Below are positions 17,604-25,303 of a stretch of DNA of 64,000 nt, piece by piece. The DNA comes from CAVTRI01 sp963737075. GTDB taxonomy: Bacteria > Actinomycetota > Acidimicrobiia > Acidimicrobiales > Palsa-688. Each line of letters begins with the position of its first letter. Position 1 is the stretch's first letter. The notes beneath the pieces were generated by a model. The model saw nothing but the letters and a program-made list of their open reading frames with translations, did not search any database and had not been told where the DNA came from. The position numbers were made by a program, and so were the translations under genes. The stretch is from the NCBI GenBank assembly GCA_963737075.1, contig CAVTRI010000001.1, forward strand, positions 992,001 through 1,056,000, read 5' to 3'.

Positions 17604-18598
17604 GCGTCGCGCCACTGCCCGAGTGACACGCGGCGGGTGATCAGGCGACTGAGCCAATTCGGGTCGGCCTTGGCGAGCGCGGCCGCACCGGCCTCGTAGT
17701 GCCGCCGGTTGGCGTTGACGGATCCGAACACCACATCGTTTTCGAGGACCATCCGTCGGTTGAGGAGGCCGGCGTCGACGCCCACGGTCCGTCCAGCGGG
17801 GGAGACGCCCGTCAAGCAGACGATGCCGTTGTTGCCGCTCATTTCCATGACGTCGAAGATCAGCTGTCCGACTCCGGTGCACTCGATACTGACGTCCGGC
17901 TCCAGCTTGGTGTCGGGCACTGTTCCGTGGTGATACGTGGCGCCCAGGTCCTTCACGAGATCCGGTTTGAGTCCGGTCGTGACCTGGTCGAGGACGTGAA
18001 CCTCGAGGCCCCGCTGCACGCCGAGCAGCGCGGCCAGCAGGCCGATCGGTCCCGCTCCGGTGACGAGCACCGTCTTCGGCTCCCAGCGGGCCCGGGCGCC
18101 GATGCGCTCGATGTGGTCCCACGCCTTCGCCACGACGGTGGTGGGCTCCAGCAGCACGCCGAGATCGCCGAGGGCGGGGTCGACCTTGACGACGAAATCG
18201 GGCGTGATGCGGTAGCGCTCGCGGGCGTATCCGTGATGGGCCTTGATGCCCCACTCGGTGTACTGGCCGTTGCGGCACATGTCCCACTCGCCGATGGCGC
18301 AGTTGGCGCACGGCACCGGGTCGGGTCGGCGGACGATCGCCACCACCAGATCGCCCGCGGCCAGGTTGCTGTCGGCCGGGGCTTCGACCACCTCGCCCAG
18401 CGACTCGTGGCCGATGGCCAGCCGGTCCTCCCCGGGGGGCGCCCAACCGTACTCGCCGCCGATGATCTCGAGGTCGGTCCCGCAGATCCCGATCGCCCGG
18501 GTGCGGACCAGGACCGGCCCGTCGGCATCGGGGGGTTCGGGAAGGTCGGTCAGATCGACCGAGTCCTTCTGCGACGGGACCACGGTGACGGCGCGCAT
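17546..18598 (-). CDS. Zinc-dependent glucose 1-dehydrogenase-like alcohol dehydrogenase
   Basis: 350-residue medium-chain dehydrogenase. The N-terminal GroES-like fold carries the catalytic zinc site (GICGTDLE, IGHESLG) and a structural-zinc-like cysteine run (PCANCAIGEWDMC). The Rossmann segment is VLVTGAGPIGLLAALLG. The overall pattern, including the EYGWAPPGEDRLAIGHE loop, is closest to archaeal-type glucose dehydrogenases using NAD(P), but other sugar or alcohol substrates are possible. ATG 18598 is preceded by a TACGGT box seven bases away; upstream lies a 62-bp tandem repeat. Confidence 0.88.
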   Translation of the reverse strand: MRAVTVVPSQKDSVDLTDLPEPPDADGPVLVRTRAIGICGTDLEIIGGEYGWAPPGEDRLAIGHESLGEVVEAPADSNLAAGDLVVAIVRRPDPVPCANCAIGEWDMCRNGQYTEWGIKAHHGYARERYRITPDFVVKVDPALGDLGVLLEPTTVVAKAWDHIERIGARARWEPKTVLVTGAGPIGLLAALLGVQRGLEVHVLDQVTTGLKPDLVKDLGATYHHGTVPDTKLEPDVSIECTGVGQLIFDVMEMSGNNGIVCLTGVSPAGRTVGVDAGLLNRRMVLENDVVFGSVNANRRHYEAGAAALAKADPNWLSRLITRRVSLGQWRDAYDRRPDDVKVVLSFADAT

Positions 18599-18605
18599 GC
18601 CCGCG

Positions 18606-18611
18606 ACCGTA
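18606..18611 (-). promoter_or_regulatory. Leaderless-type -10 box of the glucose-dehydrogenase-like gene
   Basis: TACGGT on the minus strand, seven bases before the ATG at 18598. It lies immediately next to the first unit of the 62-bp tandem repeat. Confidence 0.45.
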
Positions 18612-18613
18612 GT

Positions 18614-18897
18614 GGGCTGGCGCATGCGCGACAGCCCTGCGAGCGAGCTTGGGCGCGAGCCGGTAGGCGCAGGTCGGGCTGGCGCATGCGTGACAGCCCC
18701 GCGAGCGAGCTTGGGAGCGAGCCGGTAGGCGCAGGTCGGGCTGGCGCATGCGTGACAGCCCCGCGAGCGAGCTTGGGGGCGAGCCGGTAGGCGCAGGTCG
18801 GGCTGGCGCATGCGCGACAGCCCAGCGAGGCTTGGGGGCGAGCCGGTAGCGCAGGTCGGGCTGGCGCATGCGCGACAGCCCGATGAGCGAAGATGGG
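18614..18897. repeat. 62-bp palindromic tandem repeat, about 4.6 copies
   Basis: Units begin at 18616, 18678, 18740, 18802 and 18860; the fourth is 58 bp long and the last is partial. Each unit opens with a hairpin: GGGCTG, then the 10-bp palindrome GCGCATGCGC (GCGCATGCGT in units two and three), then CAGCCC. Next come GCGAGCGAGCTTGGG and GAGCCGGTAGGCGCAGG. Since 62 is not a multiple of three the array is not coding. It fills the space between two divergent genes, and the yqgE start region is a diverged last copy. Confidence 0.9.
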
Positions 18898-19476
18898 CGC
18901 ATGGCGCCTGGATCGTTCGCCGGGCGGCTGCTGGTAGCCAATCCGCAGCTGCCGGACCCCAACTTCCACCGCACGGTGGTGTTCGTCCTGGCCCACGGCG
19001 ACGAGGGGGCACTGGGTGTGGTGCTCAACCGGCCGAGCGACACCCTGGTGGGCGAACCGCTCCCTCGGTGGGAGGGGCTCGCTGCCCACCCGGCGGTGAT
19101 GTTCGTGGGCGGCCCTGTCAACCGGGCGGCGGCCATCTGCCTGGGCCGAAGCGGCGCCGGCCTCGAACGCACCCCGAGCGGCGTCGGACTCGGATGGGCG
19201 CCCGTCACGCCCGACATCGGCACGCTCGACCTCGAGCTCGATCCGGACGAGCTCGCACCGCCGGTCCGCGACATCCGGGTGTTCGCGGGCTACGCGGGCT
19301 GGAGCGCCGGGCAGCTCGAAGGCGAGGTGGAGCTGGAGGCGTGGTGGGTGCTCGACGCGGTAGCCGACGACATCTTCAGCGACGAGCCGGAGGGGTTGTG
19401 GCGGCGGGTGCTGCGCCGGCAGCGAGGGCCTCTCACACTGGTGGCGTCGTACCCCGACGACCCGTCGATGAACTGA
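18883..19476 (+). CDS. YqgE/AlgH family protein (UPF0301)
   Basis: About 197 residues. Conserved family features are GRLLVANPQLPDPNFHRTVVFVLAHGDEG at the start (here broken by numbering: GRLLVA, then DPNFHRTVV), GVVLNRPS, FVGGPVN and the C-terminal FAGYAGWSAGQLEGE. The family is widely conserved and its role is unsettled. ATG 18883 lies inside the diverged last unit of the 62-bp repeat; ATG 18901 (MAPGSFAG) is an equally plausible start and would shorten it by six residues. Confidence 0.88.
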   Translation: MSEDGRMAPGSFAGRLLVANPQLPDPNFHRTVVFVLAHGDEGALGVVLNRPSDTLVGEPLPRWEGLAAHPAVMFVGGPVNRAAAICLGRSGAGLERTPSGVGLGWAPVTPDIGTLDLELDPDELAPPVRDIRVFAGYAGWSAGQLEGEVELEAWWVLDAVADDIFSDEPEGLWRRVLRRQRGPLTLVASYPDDPSMN

Positions 19477-19527
19477 GCCCGCCCTGAGCCCAGCGGCTTC
19501 TCTACGAAAAGCCCACTTGCCGATGGG

Positions 19528-19549
19528 GGCGCCGTCCCGAACCGGCGCC
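19528..19549. terminator. Possible bidirectional hairpin between yqgE and typA
   Basis: GGCGCC, a ten-base loop, then GGCGCC, in the 107-base gap between two convergent genes. There is no T-tract, so termination by this hairpin is only suggested. Confidence 0.35.
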
Positions 19550-19583
19550 GCGCACAGACCCGACGAGCGCCGGCACCCCGCCT

Positions 19584-21443
19584 TCAGCCGCGAGCAGCGG
19601 CGCGGCGTCGCCCCCGGTCCGCCTGGCTGAGCACCTCCTTGCGCAGCCGGATCGCCTGCGGGGTGACCTCGACGCATTCGTCCTCGCGGATCCACTCCAA
19701 CGCCTGTTCGAGCGAAAGCTGAACTGGCGGCACCAACCGGACCGTCTCGTCAGCGGCCGCCGCCCGCATGTTGGTCAGCTTCTTCTCCTTCGTCGGGTTG
19801 ACGTCCATGTCCTCGGACCGGGCGTTCTCGCCGACGACCATCCCCTCGTACACGTCGACCCCCGGTCCAACAAACAACGCCCCCCGGTCCTGCAGGTTTG
19901 TCAGCGCGTAGCCGGCCGTGCGCCCCCGTCGGTCCGCCACCATGGAGCCGTTGGGACGGGTGCGCAGCTCGCCGAGCCATGGCTCCCAGCCTTCGAACAC
20001 ATGATGGAGCTGCCCCGTCCCCCGCGTCTCGGTCAGGAACTCGGTGCGAAACCCGATCAACCCCCGCGACGGCACCAGCCACTCCATGCGGCACCAGCCA
20101 CCGGAAGACGCGGTCAGGTGCTCCATCCGGCCTTTGCGCAGCGACAGCAGCTGGGTGACCACCCCGGTGAACTCCTCGGGCACATCTACCGACACCCGCT
20201 CCACTGGCTCGTGCCGCACGCCCTCGAGCCAACGGGTCACTACCCGCGGCTTCCCCACCGTGATCTCGAAACCTTCGCGCCTCATCAGCTCGACCAGGAT
20301 CGCTAGCGCCAGCTCGCCGCGCCCCTGCACTTCCCACGCGTCAGGCCGGACCGTGCCGTCAAGAGATAGCGCGGGCAGCACCCGGATCGACACGTTGCCG
20401 ACCAGCTCCGCGTCCAGGCGCGACTTGATCAGACGGGCGGTCAGCTTCGTGCCGGCCTGCGACCCGCCAGCCAACGGCGACGTGTTGACTCCGATGGTCA
20501 TGCCGATGCTCGGCTCGTCGATGGTGATCACGGGCAGCGGTCGGGGGTCGTCGGGGTCGACCAGCGAGTCGCCGATCATGATGTCGGGGATGCCGGCCAC
20601 GGCGACGATGTCTCCCGGGCCGGAGCCATTCGAGTTGTCCAGAGAGACACGGTCGAGGGCCTCGGTGATGTACAGCTCCGTCAGACGCACCTGGGACATC
20701 GATCCGTCGTGGCGGCACCAGCCGACCACGTCGCCCCTGCGCACCCGCCCGTTGCGGACCCGACACAACGCCAGCCGGCCCACGTACGGGGAGGCGTCGA
20801 GGTTGGTGACCAACGCCTGGAAGGGCGCGCCCTCCTCGTAGGTCGGCGCCGGGATGTGCTCGATCAGCAGGTCGAGGAGGACCTTGAGGTCGGGAGCGGT
20901 CGCCACGTCTCCGGGCTCGAGCGCCGCCTGTCCCGCCCGGGCGTTGCAGTAGACGATCGGGAAATCGATCTGGTCGTCGCCGGCCCCGAGGTCCAGGAAC
21001 AGCTCGTACACCGCGTCGACGACCTCGGCGGGGCGGGCGTCCGCCCGGTCGATCTTGTTGATCACGCAGATGACCGGCAGCCGCGCTTCGAGGGTCTTGC
21101 GCAGCACGAACCGGGTTTGGGGGAGCGGGCCCTCGCTGGCGTCGACCAGCAGCAGCACCCCGTCCACCATCGTCAGGCCCCGCTCGACCTCACCGCCGAA
21201 GTCGGAGTGACCGGGCGTGTCGATCACGTTGATCGTGACGTCACCGTGATGGACGGCGGTGTTCTTGGCCAGGATGGTGATGCCCTTCTCTCGCTCGAGG
21301 TCCATCGAGTCGAGCACCCGGTCGGCCACGTCCTGGTTGGCCCGGAAGGCGCCGGTCTGGCGCAGCATGGCGTCGACCAGCGTGGTTTTGCCGTGGTCGA
21401 CGTGGGCCACGATGGCGACGTTGCGGAGATCGGCGCGTTGCAT
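19584..21443 (-). CDS. typA: Translational GTPase TypA/BipA
   Basis: 619-residue ribosome-binding GTPase that assists 50S assembly and stress growth. The G-motifs are intact: AHVDHGKTTL (G1), GITILAKN (G2), DTPGHSDFGGEVER (G3), NKIDRADARP (G4). The elongation-factor-like domains II, III and V and the BipA-specific C-terminus (GRTAGYALTNLQDRG, NPTKEKKLTNMR) follow. It starts at ATG 21443. The product is cytoplasmic. The 45-bp repeat element and the ubiB gene lie just upstream. Confidence 0.97.
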   Translation of the reverse strand: MQRADLRNVAIVAHVDHGKTTLVDAMLRQTGAFRANQDVADRVLDSMDLEREKGITILAKNTAVHHGDVTINVIDTPGHSDFGGEVERGLTMVDGVLLLVDASEGPLPQTRFVLRKTLEARLPVICVINKIDRADARPAEVVDAVYELFLDLGAGDDQIDFPIVYCNARAGQAALEPGDVATAPDLKVLLDLLIEHIPAPTYEEGAPFQALVTNLDASPYVGRLALCRVRNGRVRRGDVVGWCRHDGSMSQVRLTELYITEALDRVSLDNSNGSGPGDIVAVAGIPDIMIGDSLVDPDDPRPLPVITIDEPSIGMTIGVNTSPLAGGSQAGTKLTARLIKSRLDAELVGNVSIRVLPALSLDGTVRPDAWEVQGRGELALAILVELMRREGFEITVGKPRVVTRWLEGVRHEPVERVSVDVPEEFTGVVTQLLSLRKGRMEHLTASSGGWCRMEWLVPSRGLIGFRTEFLTETRGTGQLHHVFEGWEPWLGELRTRPNGSMVADRRGRTAGYALTNLQDRGALFVGPGVDVYEGMVVGENARSEDMDVNPTKEKKLTNMRAAAADETVRLVPPVQLSLEQALEWIREDECVEVTPQAIRLRKEVLSQADRGRRRAAARG

Positions 21444-21505
21444 CAGCTTCCGGAAGGGGAAAAGGGGGGAGCGAATCAGTCTACCGGCGTCGACCTTGCA
21501 AAGCC

Positions 21506-21595
21506 CTGGTGCTCCGCTCTAGCGGCTTCGCCGTCGGGCCGCTCGGGCCCTTGGTGCTTCGCTCTAGCGGCTTCGCCGTCGGGCCGCTCGGGCCC
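21506..21595 (-). repeat. 45-bp two-hairpin tandem repeat, 2 copies, at the 3' end of ubiB
   Basis: On the minus strand units run 21595-21551 and 21550-21506. Each opens with GGGCC-CGAGC-GGCCC and continues with a second hairpin, CGGC-GAA-GCCG. The first unit encodes the last residues and TAG stop of UbiB; the second lies beyond the stop. The two copies differ at two positions near the end. The same element occurs at 26804-26938, 43377-43601 and 48742-49101. Confidence 0.9.
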
Positions 21596-23204
21596 CCCGG
21601 CGATGGGCTTCCATCCGGGAGCGGATCAGCTCCCGCCGGGCTTGCAGGTCGCGGTAGGTCAGACTGTCCACTTCCTCGCTTATGCCGACCGCGGCCCGGA
21701 TGCCTTCCATGTCGACCGGGTGTTGCCGGGGATCGAGACCGACCTCGGCTGCGATGCGCTCCCCGTAGCGGGCGGTGAAGTATGCCGCGATCTGGGTTAC
21801 CTCGGCGAACAGGTCCACGTCGGGAGCCAGGGTGGCCAAGGCAGCGTCGAGAAACAACAGGTCCTTGACGAAGAGCATCAGCACCTTGGGGAACCGGGCC
21901 CCGTAGGCCAGCAGGCCCTTGGTCACCTCGCGGATCTCCGCCAGCAGATCTTCGGGCAACATTTTCGTCGGGTCCTTGACGGGCTGATCCAGTCCCAGGT
22001 CGCGGACCACCGCCTCCAGATCCGTGTCGGCCGGCAGCGCCCCGAGATCCCGCAGTGCGGCAAGCTGCAACATCTGATTGTTGATGGTGGCTCCCATCAG
22101 CATCCTCAGGAAGGCCAGCCGCCTGGGCTCGTCCAATCGCCCGGTGATCCCGTAGTCGAGGAGCGCCACCCGCCCGTCGGCTTGCACAAACAGGTTGCCG
22201 CCGTGCAAGTCGCCGTGGAACACCCCGAAAAGCGTTGCCCCCTCCAGGAACGACACCATCAGCGCCCGCACCACCGCCTGGGTGTCGATGCCGGCCGCCC
22301 GCATGCCGTCCACGTCGTCGAAGGAGAACCCATCGAGGCGTTCCATGACGAGCACCCGCCGGGTGACCAGCTCCGGGTGAGGCCGGGGGACGACGATCTC
22401 CCGCTGGCCGGTCGAGGCCAGCACGTGAGCGACGTCGAGCATGTTGTCAGCTTCCAGCCGGAAGTCGAGCTCTTCGACGATCGTCTCCGCGAACAGCTCT
22501 ACCAGCGCGGGCGGGTTGGCAAGCGCGGCGACCGGGATACGGCCCACGAGGGCAGGGGCGATCCAGCTCATGGCGGCCAGGTCGCGCGCAACGGTGGTTG
22601 CCACGTCAGGGCGCTGCACCTTCACGACGACGTCCTCGCCGGTCCGAAGCCGGGCGGCATGGACCTGAGCGATCGACGCCGCCGCAAGCGGAGTCCGCTC
22701 GAAGCTCGAGAACACGGCTTCTAGCGGCTGGCCCAGATCTTCCTCGACCACCATTCGGACGTCTACCCACGTCTCGGCCGGGACGCGGTCGCGCAGCAGA
22801 CGAAACTCGCTGACCAGCTCGGCCGGGAACAACCCTTCTCCAGAGGAGAGGATCTGGCCAAGCTTGATGTAGGTGGGGCCGAGTCGCTCGAACGCCCGCC
22901 GCAGCCGCCGGGACAGCCCCGCGCGGGACACGGTCGGCTGACCCGAACGGCGCCCCCGGCGACGCTCGAACACCCACCAGGCGCCGAGCGCCGCTGCGAG
23001 CTCCCCCCCGACCGTGACCGCCCGCCGTCCGGGCGGCAGGCGTCGGCGGCGCAGCAGCGGCGGCACCTGCGCCGCAGTCCTGGCCCGCAGCCGGTCGACA
23101 CCCGTCCGCCAGCGGAGGGCGTCCGGGTCGAGGACCCAAGGAGGTTCGGCGCTGAACGCGCCCCACTCGAGGTCCGCGACCGCCGCTTCGGGTTCCAGGG
23201 TCAC
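21564..23204 (-). CDS. ABC1/UbiB (ADCK) family atypical kinase
   Basis: 546 residues of the ABC1/ADCK family, membrane-associated atypical kinases or ATPases connected with isoprenoid-lipid metabolism. The family KxGQ motif is in IKLGQILSSGEGLFP. The Ala-rich nucleotide loop AAASIAQVHAA, VVVKVQRP lysine, HGDLHGGNLFV catalytic loop and LLDYGITG metal site are present. The frame is open to 23357 but would overlap the divergent peroxiredoxin gene; GTG 23204 has TAGCCT seven bases upstream. The C-terminal RGARAARRRSR is encoded by the 45-bp repeat element. Confidence 0.9.
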   Translation of the reverse strand: MTLEPEAAVADLEWGAFSAEPPWVLDPDALRWRTGVDRLRARTAAQVPPLLRRRRLPPGRRAVTVGGELAAALGAWWVFERRRGRRSGQPTVSRAGLSRRLRRAFERLGPTYIKLGQILSSGEGLFPAELVSEFRLLRDRVPAETWVDVRMVVEEDLGQPLEAVFSSFERTPLAAASIAQVHAARLRTGEDVVVKVQRPDVATTVARDLAAMSWIAPALVGRIPVAALANPPALVELFAETIVEELDFRLEADNMLDVAHVLASTGQREIVVPRPHPELVTRRVLVMERLDGFSFDDVDGMRAAGIDTQAVVRALMVSFLEGATLFGVFHGDLHGGNLFVQADGRVALLDYGITGRLDEPRRLAFLRMLMGATINNQMLQLAALRDLGALPADTDLEAVVRDLGLDQPVKDPTKMLPEDLLAEIREVTKGLLAYGARFPKVLMLFVKDLLFLDAALATLAPDVDLFAEVTQIAAYFTARYGERIAAEVGLDPRQHPVDMEGIRAAVGISEEVDSLTYRDLQARRELIRSRMEAHRRGARAARRRSR

Positions 23205-23211
23205 CCGTCTC

Positions 23212-23217
23212 AGGCTA
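23212..23217 (-). promoter_or_regulatory. Leaderless-type -10 box of the ubiB-like gene
   Basis: TAGCCT on the minus strand, seven bases before GTG 23204. It lies eight bases from the divergent box of the peroxiredoxin gene, so the two promoters are back to back. Confidence 0.45.
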
Positions 23218-23225
23218 CCGGCTCG

Positions 23226-23231
23226 TACTAT
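23226..23231 (+). promoter_or_regulatory. Leaderless-type -10 box of the peroxiredoxin gene
   Basis: TACTAT followed by seven bases and ATG 23239. Confidence 0.5.
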
Positions 23232-23238
23232 CCAGCCC

Positions 23239-23730
23239 ATGAGCGAGCTTGCGAGCGAATCAACGAGCAAAGCGGGACGGTTGCAGGTGGGCGACAAGGC
23301 TCCCGCGTTCACGCTTCCCGACCAGACGGGTACCCCGGTGAAGCTGTCGGGGTTCAAGGGTCACCCCGTGATGGTCTACTTCTACCCGAAGGCGGACACG
23401 CCGGGCTGTACGGCGCAGGCGTGTGGGCTGCGGGACATCCTGGGAGACATCGGCGACGCCAAGGTGGTGGGCATCAGCCCCGATCCCCCTTCCAGACAGG
23501 CCAAGTTCGACCAGAAGTACGGGCTCGGCTTCCCGCTCCTTTCCGATGCGGACCACGCCGTGGCCGAGGCGTACGGGGTGTGGACCGAAAAATCCAATTA
23601 CGGGCGTCGGTACATGGGCGTCGAGCGCTCCGCCTTTCTCATCGACCCCAAGGGCAAGCTGACCGGCGTCTGGTACAAGGTCTCGCCCAAGGACACACCG
23701 AAGCGGCTGCTCGAGTCGCTAGCCGCTTGA
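23239..23730 (+). CDS. bcp: Thioredoxin-dependent thiol peroxidase (Bcp/PrxQ-type peroxiredoxin)
   Basis: 163-residue peroxiredoxin that reduces hydroperoxides with thioredoxin-type electron donors. The motif ADTPGCTAQACGLRD carries the peroxidatic cysteine and a second cysteine five residues later, as in the PrxQ subgroup. YFYPKADTPGC, VVGISPDP and the C-terminal arginine region RSAFLIDPKG fit the fold. The start is ATG 23239 with a -10 box seven bases upstream; the first residues MSELASESTSKAG are unconserved. The end overlaps the convergent yihY gene by 12 bases. Confidence 0.93.
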   Translation: MSELASESTSKAGRLQVGDKAPAFTLPDQTGTPVKLSGFKGHPVMVYFYPKADTPGCTAQACGLRDILGDIGDAKVVGISPDPPSRQAKFDQKYGLGFPLLSDADHAVAEAYGVWTEKSNYGRRYMGVERSAFLIDPKGKLTGVWYKVSPKDTPKRLLESLAA

Positions 23731-24669
23731 CGTTACCGGCGAACCCGGGGTGGCGGTTTGGCGCTGCACCGCTCGCGCCGTCTTCGTCGCCGCCTCGTCG
23801 ACGGCCGTCGGCTCGGTGGTCGGCAACGCCCGAGGCCACAACCGGCGGGCCAGCACCGGGTTGAGCTCAGCGGCGTACATGCTGATCTTGCCAAGCAGCA
23901 AGAGGAAGGTCACTACGCCGATAATCGAGGCCAAAGCGCCATAGGTGTTGGAGCTGTGGCGTAGCTGCCGGGTCATCAACCCGGCGCCGACAGTTGTCAA
24001 GGCGGTGAACCCTGCTCCGCCCAGGATCGCCCCCGGGACCAGCTGGCGAATCGTGGCGCCGATCGACGTCGCCGCGGCGAACGTGCCCAGATAGAACCCC
24101 ACGTTCAAGACAAGCAGGCCGCCGATGACCAGTACCCGCAGCGGCCAGGTGTGGCCGTTGCCGGTGGCGAGGGACGCGAACACCGACGTCACCGCGAACG
24201 CCAGCCCGATGAGGATCAGGCCGCCCAGGCTGCGTCCGAGTCGGGGCAGAAAGCCCGGCCGACTGAGCTCGGACGGGTCCCACACGTAGTCCAGCGCCTG
24301 GGACGCGGTCTGAGTGACGCCTTGCGCGCCGTAGATCAGAAAGACCAGGCCGACAATCAGTCCGAACACGCTGCCGTGCAGCTGGGCGCCGCCGGTGCCG
24401 GGTTTGAACTCGGTGCCGATCACCGGGAACTGCTGCAGGGTCTTCACGATGCTGTGGCCGAGCGAGGCTTCCCCGATGAACCCCAGGATCGTGACCACGA
24501 CGAGCAGCAGCGGATAGATCGCCGTGAACCCGTACCACCCCAGCGCGACGACGAACAGGTTGGCTCGGTCGTCGCCGAATTTCTTGATCATGCCGTACGC
24601 CGGCCCTGCGAGCCGGTTCTGTCGTTGCCATCGGTCCACGACCGCGATCAGCCGCTTGAGTGCTTCCAT
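23719..24669 (-). CDS. YihY/BrkB family integral membrane protein
   Basis: 316 residues with about six transmembrane helices (for example LFVVALGWYGFTAIYPLLLV and FGLIVGLVFLIYG) and the family signature around YPLLLVVVTILGF and GAILGG. Once annotated as ribonuclease BN, the family is now regarded as membrane proteins of unknown function. ATG 24669 has a good ribosome-binding site (GGAGGAGC). The hydrophilic C-terminus is Ala/Thr-rich. Confidence 0.9.
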   Translation of the reverse strand: MEALKRLIAVVDRWQRQNRLAGPAYGMIKKFGDDRANLFVVALGWYGFTAIYPLLLVVVTILGFIGEASLGHSIVKTLQQFPVIGTEFKPGTGGAQLHGSVFGLIVGLVFLIYGAQGVTQTASQALDYVWDPSELSRPGFLPRLGRSLGGLILIGLAFAVTSVFASLATGNGHTWPLRVLVIGGLLVLNVGFYLGTFAAATSIGATIRQLVPGAILGGAGFTALTTVGAGLMTRQLRHSSNTYGALASIIGVVTFLLLLGKISMYAAELNPVLARRLWPRALPTTEPTAVDEAATKTARAVQRQTATPGSPVTSSG

Positions 24670-24740
24670 CGTGGCGCTCCTCCGTTCTGCGGCGCGGAAA
24701 CCGCCTCGCGGGTTACGGTACGCCCGCGGGCACCGGCGAG

Positions 24741-25292
24741 TCAGCGGTCAGCAGCGAGGCCGTACGTGGCGAGCACCCGTGCAAGCTCGACACTGGAGGT
24801 GCGCGCAAGCGTCCCGCCGGCCAAGCGGCGGTCGGTGGTGACCTCCGCCACCACCGGGATCGGTGGTTCGAAACGAGTCATCTCGTCCCGGCTGACAAAC
24901 TCGGCCTCCGCCAGGATCAACCCCGACAGCTGCCCCTCGAACACGTCCACGCCGAACGGCGGCGTGCGGTGCCGCACCTTCTCGAGGCAGTCTGCGGGCA
25001 GGCGAGCGAGCGTCGCGTGTTCGTCCGCGCTCAGGTACATGGTGGTGATCAACCCGGGCCGGCCGTCAGCGGTCGGAATCTTCTGTGTCAGCTTGTACAT
25101 GACCTCGGGCACGCTCTCCGTGACATCGCGTATTTCGCGGAGACGGATGCGCGTGCCGGACAGATAGCGGTCGAAGATTCGCACCGAGCGGACGGGTGGA
25201 TCTGCCGCGACACACGCGAGCAGAAACCTCCGTTCGAGTTCCGGACGGGCGTACTTCAATGCTTTGCCCGCCGGTGCATCGGCGTGGTTCAC
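24741..25292 (-). CDS. CYTH-domain protein
   Basis: 183 residues. The opening ARPELERRFLL matches the ExExK-type signature of CYTH (triphosphate tunnel) proteins, followed by alternating basic/acidic strands (IFDRYLSGTRIRLREI) that would line the tunnel. Members hydrolyse inorganic triphosphate or related compounds. GTG 25292 is chosen: it lies 11 bases after the fabF stop, so the gene is the last of the fatty-acid operon, while the longer frame overlaps fabF. Any role in lipid synthesis is unproven. Confidence 0.78.
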   Translation of the reverse strand: MNHADAPAGKALKYARPELERRFLLACVAADPPVRSVRIFDRYLSGTRIRLREIRDVTESVPEVMYKLTQKIPTADGRPGLITTMYLSADEHATLARLPADCLEKVRHRTPPFGVDVFEGQLSGLILAEAEFVSRDEMTRFEPPIPVVAEVTTDRRLAGGTLARTSSVELARVLATYGLAADR

Positions 25293-25303
25293 GCCATCGC
25301 CAG

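Noticed and set aside
20709..22724. 671-residue plus-strand open frame opposite typA and ubiB
   Set aside because: Antisense shadow of two well-conserved genes; the translation is low-complexity and matches no family. Long antisense frames are common at this GC content.
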